Shown piece after piece: positions 27,359-36,788 of a DNA stretch of 64,000 nucleotides (within the stretch, counting starts at the first letter, position 1; every line of letters begins with the position of its first letter). This DNA is from Adhaeribacter pallidiroseus (GTDB lineage: Bacteria > Bacteroidota > Bacteroidia > Cytophagales > Hymenobacteraceae). The notes below the pieces were generated by a model, which ran no database searches, was not told the DNA's origin, and saw only the letters and a program-made list of their open reading frames with translations. The position numbers were made by a program, and so were the translations under genes. The stretch is taken from contig NZ_QASA01000001.1 in NCBI RefSeq assembly GCF_003340495.1, forward strand, positions 1,240,001 through 1,304,000. The letters run 5' to 3'.

Positions 27359-28682
27359 GTTCGGCTATTCTTTCAAAAACTCCTGTGTTTAAAGCTTTTA
27401 AGGCTTGTTTTTTATCGGCAGTGGCAATGAGCAAACTAATATTGTTTTTACTGCCACCGTACGAAATCATACGCAGCGGTATATCTTTCAAAGATTTAAA
27501 AATTTTTAAGGTAGTTCCCGGCACTTCTTCAATGGAGTCGCCTACCAGGCAAATTATGGTTTGGTCTGTATCTACCTGCACGGAACCAAATTCCTTTAAC
27601 TCCGCAATAATTTCCGGTAAGTATTTGGTGTTATCAATCGTTAACGACACGGCTACTTCCGAGGTAGTAACCATATCGATGGGGGTTTTATATTCTTCAA
27701 AAACCTCGAAAATTCGACGCAGAAAGCCATAAGCCAGCAGCATCCGGCTCGACTTTACATTAATAGCCACAATACCATCTTTAGCCGCTACGGCCTTAAT
27801 GCTTTTACCCGATGATTGGGCCGATATGGTAGTACCTTTAGCCTCGGGCTGCATGGTGTTGAGTAGTTTTACCGGAATGTTTTTTTGTTTGGCTGGTAAT
27901 ACGCTGGAAGGATGCAGAATTTTAGCGCCAAAATAAGCCAGCTCCGCTGCTTCATCAAACGATAATTCCGCAATCGGGTAGGTATCGGGCACTACCCGGG
28001 GGTCGTTGTTGTGCATGCCGTCGATATCCGTCCAGATTTGAATTTCGGAAGCTTGGACGGCGGCGCCAATTAATGAAGCGGAATAATCGCTGCCGCCGCG
28101 TTTTAAATTATCTATTTCGCCGAAAGCATTGCGACAAATATAACCCTGCGTAATAAATAAATTTGATTGGGGGTATTTAGCTAACAGAGCGGTTAATTCT
28201 TCTTCCAGAAAAGTTAAATCCGGTTCTTCGTTTTCATCAATCCGCATAAAGCTTAATGCGGGCAGTAAAACGGAATTTTGATTCAACTCCTCCAGTAGAA
28301 ACTGGAATAAATGCGTAGAAAGTAATTCGCCTTGCGCCAAGATGGCCCGTTCTTCCCGAATAGAAAAAGGGCCGGTAGCCAATGATTTTATAAAATCAAT
28401 GTGCGAAAGCAAAAAGTCGAGCGCGGCAAATTTTTTCTTTTCCGTGGTGTACAGCTCATTTATCACTTCGCGGTAAATTTTATGCAAATTCTCCGTTAAG
28501 TCTAAGGCTTCTTTGGTTTGTTGCTGGTACAACTTGTTCGCTATTTCCACGAGTTTATTAGTGGTACCCGACATAGCCGATAGCACTACCATTTTCGGCT
28601 CTTCAGCGCTTATTAAATTGGCAACTAATCTCATGTTGTGCGCGGAGCCCACGGAAGTTCCGCCAAACTTTAATATTTTCAT
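27351..28682 (-). CDS. lysC: Aspartate kinase (monofunctional)
   Basis: A 443-residue aspartokinase, first step of the aspartate-family pathway. It begins MKILKFGGTSVGS (KFGGTS at residues 4-9) and has the KRGGSDYSASLIGA substrate/ATP motif and two C-terminal ACT regions (VAINVKSSRMLLAYGFLR, QTIICLVGD). It lacks a homoserine dehydrogenase domain. Translationally coupled to lysA by an eight-base overlap, so it is likely the lysine-dedicated isoenzyme. Confidence 0.95.
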   Translation of the reverse strand: MKILKFGGTSVGSAHNMRLVANLISAEEPKMVVLSAMSGTTNKLVEIANKLYQQQTKEALDLTENLHKIYREVINELYTTEKKKFAALDFLLSHIDFIKSLATGPFSIREERAILAQGELLSTHLFQFLLEELNQNSVLLPALSFMRIDENEEPDLTFLEEELTALLAKYPQSNLFITQGYICRNAFGEIDNLKRGGSDYSASLIGAAVQASEIQIWTDIDGMHNNDPRVVPDTYPIAELSFDEAAELAYFGAKILHPSSVLPAKQKNIPVKLLNTMQPEAKGTTISAQSSGKSIKAVAAKDGIVAINVKSSRMLLAYGFLRRIFEVFEEYKTPIDMVTTSEVAVSLTIDNTKYLPEIIAELKEFGSVQVDTDQTIICLVGDSIEEVPGTTLKIFKSLKDIPLRMISYGGSKNNISLLIATADKKQALKALNTGVFERIAEHA

Positions 28683-29015
28683 TAAACCTGTATTTTAGCA
28701 ACTGCTACAAATCTAATAAAATACCCTGTACGCTTTGTAATTATTCAGCTACTTGTTAAATAATTGTTAAATTTTTAAAAAAATTGTTTATTTTAGTATA
28801 AATAATAAGGCAAAATACCGCCGTAAGCCATTTTAATGAAAAAACCATCAGCAAATACACTTGCCAAATGTTTACTGGTGTTTGAAAGCCTGCTAATTTG
28901 TTCTTAATTGCCTTGTAAAGTGAGGTTTAGACGAACAAAAGTAAAACCTTATTTTACTATTTAGAGTAAAAGATATTTCCTGCTTTGCCTACCCACCTTA
29001 AAAACATGCCTATTT
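28683..29015. other. Intergenic region with candidate lysC promoter
   Basis: About 330 bp between divergent lysC and a hypothetical gene. On the minus strand TAGATTTG (28708-28715) fits the Bacteroidota -7 box TAnnTTTG, 26 bp upstream of lysC; I could not see a convincing -33 TTTG partner. No lysine riboswitch was recognised. Confidence 0.3.
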
Positions 29016-29474
29016 ATGGAAGATTACAATTACACCTATTCCGATACGGATTTAGACATTATTTCTAAAAAAGAGTTCTGGAAGCTCTTAAAAACCGGAT
29101 TAATCATCGACGCCCGCAACGGTGGACTTATGCTGGGGCCTTCTATTGAACAAGGCGGCATTGACTGTGTAGCCGAAACGGCCGATGGCTTTATGAAAAT
29201 AGGCAAAATTGAAGGTGGCGTATTTATTATTAACTCTCTAGCTAATAAAAATTACAGCGATAAGCTACAAGCTTTTAATGCTTACGATGTGCTTTTTCTG
29301 GAGGATGAACCCGTGGATTATATTATTTCGCCCACCACCTCCGTGTACAATACCTTCGGGAACGATGAAAAGCTGGTTTGGTTACGGGGCGACGAGTTTA
29401 TCATGAACAAGTACGCTTCTTTTAAATTTTTGAAAGAAATTGAAGAAATCAACTACTTCGACTTTCGGGTTTGA
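29016..29474 (+). CDS. Conserved hypothetical protein
   Basis: A 152-residue acidic, soluble protein with no signal peptide or membrane segment and no family I can name. It has a hydrophobic ISKKEFWKLLKTGLIIDARNGG start, alternating Gly-rich turns (GGLMLGPSIEQGG) and ends ASFKFLKEIEEINYFDFRV. Codon usage resembles neighbouring genes and the ATG follows an A-rich leader. It stands alone, divergent from lysC; a tract of GGTTGGAAAGTTC-type seven-base repeats follows its stop codon. Confidence 0.7.
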   Translation: MEDYNYTYSDTDLDIISKKEFWKLLKTGLIIDARNGGLMLGPSIEQGGIDCVAETADGFMKIGKIEGGVFIINSLANKNYSDKLQAFNAYDVLFLEDEPVDYIISPTTSVYNTFGNDEKLVWLRGDEFIMNKYASFKFLKEIEEINYFDFRV

Positions 29475-29620
29475 GTTTTTAGTTCAAAGGTTGGAAAGTT
29501 CAAAAGTTTTAAAGTTTTAAAGGTTGGAAAGTTCTTCGGTAAGGTACCAGCTTTTATGATTTACCTTTTTTAAAATTTTTATAAGCTGTTAACGGTGGTC
29601 TATAAACTATCGTCTTTCGA

Positions 29621-30832
29621 TTAAAATCCTTTTCTGATTATTAAGGCCGAAGCGTTGCCGCCGAAACCTGCCGCTAATAACATAATTCGCCGGATCGATT
29701 TAGGCTTTAGTTGCTCCTGGGTAATCACGGGGTAAGGAAATTTTAAAAAAATTTGATTTTCTAACATCCAAAGAGCGTACTCTATACTTAAGGCGGCGGA
29801 AGCTCCTAAGGTGTGGCCAATGAGTAATTTATTGGAAGTCAGCAACGGAATACCTTCCCCAAATACGGCTTTAATAGCGTTAATCTCGGCCGCATCGCCG
29901 GCGGCGGTACCCGGCGCGTGCAATACGATGGCATCAATTGTTTGATCGTTTTCGGGTAATTGCAAGATAGCTCCGCGCATGGCTTTTTGAAAATTTAAGC
30001 CTTCCCGCGAAATCCCTGTTTTACTCGTAATTTTTTCAAAGCCAAACCCAATTGCCTCCAGCAAAATGGAATCTTGCTTTAGTTGATTCGCTTGGGTACG
30101 TTCCAAAGCAAACAAAGCCGCTCCTTCACCCAAAACAAAGGTATTTTGTTTTTCGGCATTCAACGGGCGACACCAAAAGTTACTTACCGGTTCTTTGGCG
30201 TAAATACCAATGGCCTGCATTTGAGCCACGGTAAAAGGCGTAAGTGGCGCTTCGGAGGCGCCGGCTAAAAAGCGCGTAGCCATTCCGGATTGTAACCAGG
30301 CAAAACCATTCGCAACTGCCTGCAAAGCTGTACTACACGTAACCGAATGACTTACTACCGGACCCTCGGTTTGTAAATCGTGAGCTGCCCAACTCGAAAT
30401 ATTCCCTAAAGTAGTAGTGGGAGAGGTTTGGGAAGATAATTGGGAAGGGTTCGTTCTAAAATCTTCCAGGTTTTGCTCCAAAAGTTCGGTAGCTCCCCGC
30501 GAAGAACCAATGTTAATGGCTACTTCAATATCGCTAACCCAACCGGCTTTTTTTACTGCCTGGCGAGCCGCATGCATGGCCAATAAAACCGTTCGGTCCA
30601 GGTTTTTGTACATTTTATTTTCCTGTCGAATGGTTGTGATTTCTGCCTCGGCCTCGGGCGACAAAGCAGCAACAGGAACCGGAGAATTTTTTAAAATTTT
30701 TAAATTTATCCGGGATTCTGCCTGTAAGTACGCTACATTTACCTCCTTAGGTGTACATCCTAAAGGCGAAATAGCGCCCCAGCCTTTAAGCGCAATATAG
30801 CTGTTGTGCGTTGTCAAATTAGTTTTCTGCAA
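29621..30832 (-). CDS. Beta-ketoacyl synthase in the biotin operon
   Basis: A 403-residue thiolase-fold ketosynthase of the FabB/FabF group. The triad is present: Cys166 in VTCSTALQA, His305 in LHAPGTAAGD and His340 in KLLIGHTLGAS. The usual HGTGT motif is changed to HAPGT while spacing to the following Asp is kept. It overlaps bioA by 14 bases and is the last gene of bioB-bioF-bioD-bioA, so it very likely acts in making or elongating the pimeloyl chain, or in another step linking fatty-acid and biotin synthesis. No bioC, bioH or bioW gene lies in the cluster. Confidence 0.88.
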   Translation of the reverse strand: MQKTNLTTHNSYIALKGWGAISPLGCTPKEVNVAYLQAESRINLKILKNSPVPVAALSPEAEAEITTIRQENKMYKNLDRTVLLAMHAARQAVKKAGWVSDIEVAINIGSSRGATELLEQNLEDFRTNPSQLSSQTSPTTTLGNISSWAAHDLQTEGPVVSHSVTCSTALQAVANGFAWLQSGMATRFLAGASEAPLTPFTVAQMQAIGIYAKEPVSNFWCRPLNAEKQNTFVLGEGAALFALERTQANQLKQDSILLEAIGFGFEKITSKTGISREGLNFQKAMRGAILQLPENDQTIDAIVLHAPGTAAGDAAEINAIKAVFGEGIPLLTSNKLLIGHTLGASAALSIEYALWMLENQIFLKFPYPVITQEQLKPKSIRRIMLLAAGFGGNASALIIRKGF

Positions 30833-32096
30833 TTAAAGTAAGCATGCCGGTAACTACCCCGTAAATTTGCGCTAACTGCTCATTGGTAGTGCAGTAAGGC
30901 GGCATTACGTAAATAATGTTGCCGAGCGGCCGTAGAATAACATTGTTATCCAGCGCAAATTGATACAGCTTCTGCCGGACGTTGTTGAAGTAAGAGGTTT
31001 CGCCGGTATTAAACTCAATGGCCAACACTGTACCCAATTGCCGGCATTCTTTAATGGTTGGATGATTACTTAACTTAGAACGAAATTGCGCGTGTTGTTG
31101 ACTTATGCGTAGCCTGTTTTCCTGGCAGATTACATCCGTAAATAAATCCAGACTGGCCAGGGCCGTGGCACAAGCAATAGGGTTGGCAGTAAAGGAATGA
31201 CCGTGAAAAAAAGTTTTAGCTGGATTGTCGCTTAAAAAAGCTTCGTATATCGCCGCGGTGCTACTGGTAACGCCCAAAGCCATGACGCCCCCGGTTAATC
31301 CTTTAGATAAACATAGGATATCTGGCTGGTTTTTTAAAAATTCGGTGGCAAAGTTTTTCCCGGTTCGCCCGAAACCCGTCATTACCTCATCGGCAATGGT
31401 GATAATATTACTTTGCTGGCATATTTCCAGCAGGTCATCCAAAATAGCGGGCTCGTACATTACCATGCCGGCAGTACCCAGCAATAAAGGTTCAAAGATA
31501 AAAGCGGCTACGTCGCCTTTTTTTAAAATTTCCTGAATCTGCGAGAGTACCAGTTGTTCTTTGCCCGGTACGGGCACATCCAGGAATTCTACCTCAAACA
31601 AATACTGCACAAACGGTTGGGTAAAAGCACTGCGGCTACTTACCGACATGGCCCCAAAGGTATCGCCGTGGTAGGAGTCCCGGAAAGCAATAATTCTACG
31701 TTTGGGCGTACCTCTATTTTCCCAGAATTGAATGGCCATTTTTAAAGCTACTTCCACGGCCGTCGAGCCATTATCGGAGTAAAAAATGCGTTTCTGATTG
31801 TGGGGTAAAATGGACAGTAACCTTTCGGCTAGTTCTACAGCGGGCCGGTGCGTGAATCCGGCAAACAGAACGTGATCGAGTTCCTTGATTTGTTGGGCCA
31901 CTTTCTCCGCAATGTAGGGGTGGGAGTGGCCGTGAATGGTAACCCACCACGATGATACCGCGTCCAGGTAAACAGCACCGTCTTCGGCATATAACAAACT
32001 GCCTTCACCCCGCACAATACCAATGGGCAAAGCCGCCGTTTGCATTTGGGTATAAGGGTGCCAGATAATTTCGTGATCGCGGGAGGCTAAACTCAT
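30819..32096 (-). CDS. bioA: Adenosylmethionine--8-amino-7-oxononanoate transaminase
   Basis: A 425-residue class III PLP aminotransferase that converts KAPA to DAPA with S-adenosylmethionine as amino donor. Seen: IIWHPYTQMQ at the start (BioA-specific), ADEVMTGFGRTGK, and the PLP Lys in LSKGLTGGVMALG. The ATG at 32096 overlaps the bioD stop in an ATGA arrangement and begins MSLASRDHE; a start at 32114 would overlap more and is less likely. It continues into the ketosynthase gene. Confidence 0.95.
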   Translation of the reverse strand: MSLASRDHEIIWHPYTQMQTAALPIGIVRGEGSLLYAEDGAVYLDAVSSWWVTIHGHSHPYIAEKVAQQIKELDHVLFAGFTHRPAVELAERLLSILPHNQKRIFYSDNGSTAVEVALKMAIQFWENRGTPKRRIIAFRDSYHGDTFGAMSVSSRSAFTQPFVQYLFEVEFLDVPVPGKEQLVLSQIQEILKKGDVAAFIFEPLLLGTAGMVMYEPAILDDLLEICQQSNIITIADEVMTGFGRTGKNFATEFLKNQPDILCLSKGLTGGVMALGVTSSTAAIYEAFLSDNPAKTFFHGHSFTANPIACATALASLDLFTDVICQENRLRISQQHAQFRSKLSNHPTIKECRQLGTVLAIEFNTGETSYFNNVRQKLYQFALDNNVILRPLGNIIYVMPPYCTTNEQLAQIYGVVTGMLTLIAEN

Positions 32097-32710
32097 AGTA
32101 AAAAAGGTTTCCATTGCTCGGCGTAATGCTTTACTACCGCCGCGTTTATAGTGGTTTCCGGCAAAAGCGCGCCGAGTTTGGGAACACCAGCGTAAGTCGT
32201 GATATAATCCTCGGAAGCCGAGGTAGGTGGTCCGTTGAAGATAATGCCTTTAATCGGTATTTTTCGCTGCTGCAAACTTTGCCAGGATAATAAAGTATGA
32301 TTGATGCTGCCCAGATAATTCTGAGAAACCAGAATAACTTCGGCTTGCAATTGCGCAATTAAGTCAATAATCAAAAATTGATTATTTAAAGGCACCATTA
32401 AACCGCCGGCTCCTTCGATAATTAAATGGTTTTGGGTTTGGGGTAAAATAAAATTAGCGGAATCAATAGTAACTTGTTCTACGGCGGCTGACAAGTGCGG
32501 CGAGGCCGGTAGCTGAAAGCGGTACGTTTCCGGGTGAAAATAAGATTGCGGATTAGTAACTAATTCTTTTACCCGATCGGTGTCCGAAAAATCTAAACTC
32601 CCCGATTGAACGGGTTTCCAGTAGTCGGCTTGCAAGGCTTCGGTGATTATGGCGGCTACAATGGTTTTACCCACATCGGTACCAATGCCGGTCACAAAAT
32701 ATCTTTTCAC
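32093..32710 (-). CDS. bioD: Dethiobiotin synthase
   Basis: A 205-residue P-loop enzyme that carboxylates DAPA to dethiobiotin using ATP and CO2. The P-loop is GIGTDVGKTIVAA (residues 8-20), then YWKPVQSGS and IIEGAGGLMVPL, all BioD motifs. It lies 4 bp downstream of bioF and overlaps bioA by four bases. Confidence 0.95.
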   Translation of the reverse strand: MKRYFVTGIGTDVGKTIVAAIITEALQADYWKPVQSGSLDFSDTDRVKELVTNPQSYFHPETYRFQLPASPHLSAAVEQVTIDSANFILPQTQNHLIIEGAGGLMVPLNNQFLIIDLIAQLQAEVILVSQNYLGSINHTLLSWQSLQQRKIPIKGIIFNGPPTSASEDYITTYAGVPKLGALLPETTINAAVVKHYAEQWKPFLL

Positions 32711-32714
32711 TAAT

Positions 32715-33833
32715 TTAAAAAATCAAATGTTGTAATAAACTATCTACTTGCTCCTGGGTATTAAAAGCGTGAATAATAACGCGCAGCCGTTCTTTACCTG
32801 CGGGTACGGTTGGGCTAAAAACCGGTCGCACATCAATATTGTTTTGCTGCAACTGTTCGCTGATTTTTTTTAATTGCGCCACGTTGTTCTGGAAAATGCC
32901 GTTAATCGGTCCCGAATTTTTTAAAAAAATTCCCGTGGCAGCGGCTATTTTCTGGTTCAGGTAGCCGGAAAGAGCTTTTACGTGTTGTCGTTCGGCTTGC
33001 AGCGAAGGCAGGAAACTATAGGCACCTTTGATGGCTAAAATAGTATGCAGCGGCAAAGCTGTACTATAAATAAATGGTCGGCTAAAATTGATAAGGTATT
33101 CCCGCAAAGCTACAGAACCAACTACAACCGCCCCGTGGCTGCCAATGGCTTTGCCAAAGGTCATGATGCGGGCAAATACTTTGTTTGCCAATTTTTGTTC
33201 TACTACTAACCCTTCACCATTTGGGCCAAACAAACCGTTCGAATGCGCTTCATCTACTATTAAGTAAGCGCCTTTCTCTTCGCAAAATGCGGTTAAATCC
33301 AGAAGCGGCGCCTGGTCACCATCCATGGAATAAATAGATTCTACGGCTATATAGGCATTACCCGTGGCATGCTTAAACTTACGGCTTAAATCTTCTAAAG
33401 AATTGTGCTTGAAAGAATACGCCTTGGCTAGACTCAACCGGATACCTTCTTTGATGGAAGCGTGGCTGGCTTCGTCGTAAAAAATAGTATCACCCCGTTG
33501 CGGCACCGCCGAGAAAATTCCCAAATTAGCCACGTACCCGGAGTTAAACAGCAAAGCCGCTTCGGCTTGGTGAAAAGTAGCTAATTGTGCTTCGAGTAAT
33601 TCGTAAACCGGATGATTGCCGGATAAAAGCCGCGAACCGGTCGCTCCCATTAAGTAATCGGAGAATTGCTCTGCTTCCAGTGCCACTAGTCGCTTTAAAG
33701 CAGCTGATCGGGCTAAACCCAGATAATCATTCGAACAAAAATCAATTTGCGCCTGGCTGGTTTTTAAGCGGCGGTAGGTCCCTTGGTCGAGTCGGGTATT
33801 TAATTTTTGCTGTAAGTTTTTCGGAAACTGCAT
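32715..33833 (-). CDS. bioF: 8-amino-7-oxononanoate synthase
   Basis: A 372-residue alpha-oxoamine synthase (PLP-dependent) that condenses pimeloyl-ACP/CoA with alanine to KAPA. Evidence: FCSNDYLGLA, GATGSRLLSGN, DEAHSNGLFG and the PLP Lys in TFGKAIGSHGA. It starts 3 bp after bioB and is the second gene of the operon. Confidence 0.94.
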   Translation of the reverse strand: MQFPKNLQQKLNTRLDQGTYRRLKTSQAQIDFCSNDYLGLARSAALKRLVALEAEQFSDYLMGATGSRLLSGNHPVYELLEAQLATFHQAEAALLFNSGYVANLGIFSAVPQRGDTIFYDEASHASIKEGIRLSLAKAYSFKHNSLEDLSRKFKHATGNAYIAVESIYSMDGDQAPLLDLTAFCEEKGAYLIVDEAHSNGLFGPNGEGLVVEQKLANKVFARIMTFGKAIGSHGAVVVGSVALREYLINFSRPFIYSTALPLHTILAIKGAYSFLPSLQAERQHVKALSGYLNQKIAAATGIFLKNSGPINGIFQNNVAQLKKISEQLQQNNIDVRPVFSPTVPAGKERLRVIIHAFNTQEQVDSLLQHLIF

Positions 33834-33836
33834 GGC

Positions 33837-34829
33837 TTAGTTAGCCGGTTCCAAGGCATTTTTAAATGCTTTGCGCGGTTCTAAGCCCAATAACGCAAAC
33901 ATAGCCTGGTCTTCGTTGAAATCCGGGTTAGGCGTAGTTAACAATTTATCGCCGGAGAAAATAGAATTCGCGCCCGCTAAAAAGCAAAGAGCTTGTTCGG
34001 CTACGCTCATCGTACTCCGCCCCGCTGATAAACGCACCATGGTTTTGGGCATGGTTATGCGAGCGGTAGCAATCATGCGAATCATGTCCCAAACCGATAC
34101 GCGGGGCTGATGCTCCAGGGGAGTACCAGCTACCGGAACCAGAGCATTAACCGGCACTGATTCCGGATGTTCCGGCATGGTGGCGAGTACGTGCAGCATT
34201 TCAATCCGGTCTTTGGTGGTTTCGCCTAAGCCAATAATGCCGCCGCTGCACACCGAAATACCGGCTTTGCGCACGTGGTCGATGGTGTTTAAACGGTCTT
34301 CGTATTTGCGGGTGGTGATAATATTGCTGTAATGATCGCCGGAAGTATCCAGGTTATGGTTGTAGGCGTATAAACCGGCTTGTTTTAGCCGCTCGGCCTG
34401 GTATTCGTTTACCATTCCTAGAGTACAGCAAACTTCTAAGCCCATGTCGTTTACCTGCGTAACCATACCCAGTACCCGGTCGAAATCGCGGTTATCGCGT
34501 ACCTCGCGCCAGGCAGCGCCCATGCAGAAACGCGTAGAACCGGCATTTTTGGCGCGGGTAGCCGCTTCCAGCACTTCTTCGTCTTTTAACAAACCATGCG
34601 CTTTTACACCAGTTTGGTAACGGGCGGCCTGCGGACAATAGGCGCAATCTTCGGGGCAACCCCCGGTTTTTACCGATAACAAGGTACATACCTGTACTTC
34701 ACTACCGGTTTGGTGTTGGCGATGCACATTCGCGGCTTCAACCATTAGTTCCAGGATGGGTTTGTGGTAAATTTCCCGGATCTCGTCCATCTCCCAATCG
34801 GTGCGGATGCTATTATTTAAGTTCGACAT
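33837..34829 (-). CDS. bioB: Biotin synthase
   Basis: A 330-residue radical SAM enzyme inserting sulfur into dethiobiotin. The radical SAM cluster motif is [12 protein letters not shown] (Cys-x3-Cys-x2-Cys, about residues 52-62). [12 protein letters not shown] and [10 protein letters not shown] are further BioB signatures. First gene of the bioB-bioF-bioD-bioA-ketosynthase operon; its promoter must lie in the repeat-rich 650 bp upstream. Confidence 0.97.
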   Translation of the reverse strand: MSNLNNSIRTDWEMDEIREIYHKPILELMVEAANVHRQHQTGSEVQVCTLLSVKTGGCPEDCAYCPQAARYQTGVKAHGLLKDEEVLEAATRAKNAGSTRFCMGAAWREVRDNRDFDRVLGMVTQVNDMGLEVCCTLGMVNEYQAERLKQAGLYAYNHNLDTSGDHYSNIITTRKYEDRLNTIDHVRKAGISVCSGGIIGLGETTKDRIEMLHVLATMPEHPESVPVNALVPVAGTPLEHQPRVSVWDMIRMIATARITMPKTMVRLSAGRSTMSVAEQALCFLAGANSIFSGDKLLTTPNPDFNEDQAMFALLGLEPRKAFKNALEPAN

Positions 34830-35078
34830 AGCCTGTTATTTTGAATTTCGAAAGTAAAGAAGAATTTACTACTTTAAAAAATTACTTGAGCGGTGGTATA
34901 GCCGTTTTTTCTTTAACTATCAGGTACTGATAAAACTAAAAACACCAAGGCTAAGCCTGGGTTTTAAGATTTTTAAATATTTATCGGAATTAGGTTAATC
35001 TTAGCTCAGATTTTTTAAGAATGAGGGCAGGTACGTAAAGCTCATACGCGTATACTAAATTTTTGAAAATTCGAGTAT

Positions 35079-35238
35079 CTGGCGCAAGTCTTAGCGTAGC
35101 GAGACTTGTGCTGAAAAGACATAGGCAAGTCTCCTGACTTGCGTATTGCCACTTTTTTACTTTTTACCGCATTCGGAAGTCTGGAGACTTCCTTTCGTCA
35201 ACAAGTCACAAGTCTCGTTGCGCTAAGACTTGTGCCAG
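35079..35238. repeat. Composite palindromic repeat element
   Basis: Two 32-bp arms (35079-35110 and 35207-35238) are inverted copies with three mismatches. Between them are two smaller hairpins with 4-nt loops: GCAAGTC/GACTTGC (35125-35142) and GGAAGTC/GACTTCC (35175-35192). A diverged copy lies at 51627-51710. The design resembles REP/BIME-like non-autonomous repeats. Confidence 0.75.
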
Positions 35239-35264
35239 TTTGGGAATAGGCTTTGTATAGCAAT

Positions 35265-35377
35265 ATGGCGCGGAAGTTACTTCCGTGACTTTCTAAATTA
35301 TGCAGGTAAGTTAATGTAGAATTAATAAGCTTTCGATTAAGCTCCTAAGCAAGTCACGGAAGTAACTTCCGCGCCAT
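35265..35377. repeat. 27-bp perfect inverted repeat
   Basis: Arms at 35265-35291 and 35351-35377 are exact reverse complements over 27 bases, 59 bp apart. Each arm contains the smaller palindrome GGAAGTTACTTCC or its complement. It lies next to the composite repeat element and may be part of the same mobile-repeat family. Confidence 0.8.
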
Positions 35378-35412
35378 CCCGAAACCACTTTAATGAACAG
35401 GTTTAAAAAAAC

Positions 35413-35446
35413 AAAAAAGCGTCTGATCATAACTACCAGACGCTTT
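35413..35446 (-). terminator. murA terminator
   Basis: GCGTCTG (35419-35425) and CAGACGC (35437-35443), flanked by an A-run and TTT, form a stem with an 11-nt loop about 35 bp after the murA stop. Confidence 0.7.
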
Positions 35447-35480
35447 CCTTACAAAATTTAAAAAATTAGTGCTTCCGAAA

Positions 35481-36788
35481 CTATAATCGTCTGATATCTG
35501 CGCCAATGGCGTTCAGGCGTTTGTCTATGTATTGGTAACCACGATCAATTTGCTCCACGTTGTCAATTATACTTTTACCTTCTGCGGATAAAGCGGCAAT
35601 TAATAAGGCAACGCCAGCCCGGATGTCGGGTGAAGTCATTTTAATGCCCCGGAGTGGTACTTGCCGGTTGTGGCCGATTACGGTAGCGCGATGCGGATCG
35701 CACAAGATAATCTGCGCGCCCATGTCAATTAACTTGTCCACGAAAAATAAACGGCTCTCGAACATTTTCTGATGGATCAGGACGGTACCTTTGGCTTGGG
35801 TAGCCGTAACTAAAGCCACGCTGATTAAGTCGGGCGTAAAACCAGGCCAAATAGCATCGGCAATGGTTAAAATACTGCCATCGATGTAGGTGTCTATTTC
35901 GTAGGAATCCTGGGCCGGAATGTAAATATCATCACCCCGGAACTCCATTTGAATACCTAAGCGGCGGAAAGTATCCGGGATAATACCTAATTCCTGTATT
36001 TGGGCATTTTTTATCGTGATTTCGGAACCAGTCATGCCGGCTAATCCAATAAAAGAACCAATCTCAATCATGTCGGGCAACATGCGATGGTCAGTGCCAC
36101 CCAGCTTTTCCACGCCTTCAATTACGAGTAAGTTAGAACCAACGCCGCTAATTTTAGCACCCATGCGCAACAGCATTTTACAAAGTTGTTGCAGGTATGG
36201 TTCGCATGCCGCGTTGTAAATAGTGGTGGTACCTTCAGCCAGTACCGCTCCCATTACAATATTGGCGGTACCCGTTACCGATGCTTCGTCGAGCAGCATG
36301 TAGGTTCCTTTTAACTTGTTAGGAGCCGTAATCTGGAAGAAAGAATCCTGGGAATCATAATTAAAAGTAGCGCCCAGTTTTTTCAAACCGTTAAAGTGCG
36401 TATCCATCGGGCGACGGCCAATTTTATCGCCACCCGGCTTCGGTAAAGCGCATACCCCAAAACGCGCCAGCATCGGTCCCATAATCATCACCGAGCCCCG
36501 CAAAGCCCGCCCCTGGGCCGCGTATTGTTCCGTTTTTAAATAATCCAGGTTAATATCGTCGGCGATAAAGGTATACGTAGCCGCGTCCTTCTTTTCTACT
36601 TTTACGCCTAAGGAAGCTAAAATTTCAATTAATTTATTTACATCCCGAATGTCCGGAACATTAGAAATCGTGACGGGTTCGGAGGTGAGTAATACGGCAC
36701 ATAAAATTTGCAAAGCTTCGTTTTTGGCGCCCTGCGGAATAATTTCTCCTTTTAGTTTATTGCCACCAATTACTTCAAAACAGGCCAT
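35481..36788 (-). CDS. murA: UDP-N-acetylglucosamine 1-carboxyvinyltransferase
   Basis: A 435-residue EPT-fold enzyme catalysing the first committed step of peptidoglycan synthesis (enolpyruvyl transfer from PEP to UDP-GlcNAc). It has Lys22-Asn23 in GAKNEALQIL, ALRGSVMIMGPMLARFG and RPMDTHFNGLKKLGA. The residue equivalent to the catalytic, fosfomycin-reactive Cys115 of E. coli is Asp121 (PGGDKIGRRP). Asp at this position is known from naturally fosfomycin-insensitive MurA enzymes. A hairpin terminator follows. Confidence 0.97.
   Translation of the reverse strand: MACFEVIGGNKLKGEIIPQGAKNEALQILCAVLLTSEPVTISNVPDIRDVNKLIEILASLGVKVEKKDAATYTFIADDINLDYLKTEQYAAQGRALRGSVMIMGPMLARFGVCALPKPGGDKIGRRPMDTHFNGLKKLGATFNYDSQDSFFQITAPNKLKGTYMLLDEASVTGTANIVMGAVLAEGTTTIYNAACEPYLQQLCKMLLRMGAKISGVGSNLLVIEGVEKLGGTDHRMLPDMIEIGSFIGLAGMTGSEITIKNAQIQELGIIPDTFRRLGIQMEFRGDDIYIPAQDSYEIDTYIDGSILTIADAIWPGFTPDLISVALVTATQAKGTVLIHQKMFESRLFFVDKLIDMGAQIILCDPHRATVIGHNRQVPLRGIKMTSPDIRAGVALLIAALSAEGKSIIDNVEQIDRGYQYIDKRLNAIGADIRRL

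Larger units (their letters stand above)
34830..35480. other. Repeat-rich intergenic region
   Basis: The 650 bp between bioB and murA contain no gene. They hold the bioB promoter (not pinpointed), two palindromic repeat elements (35079-35238 and 35265-35377) and the murA terminator (35413-35446). Confidence 0.6.
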
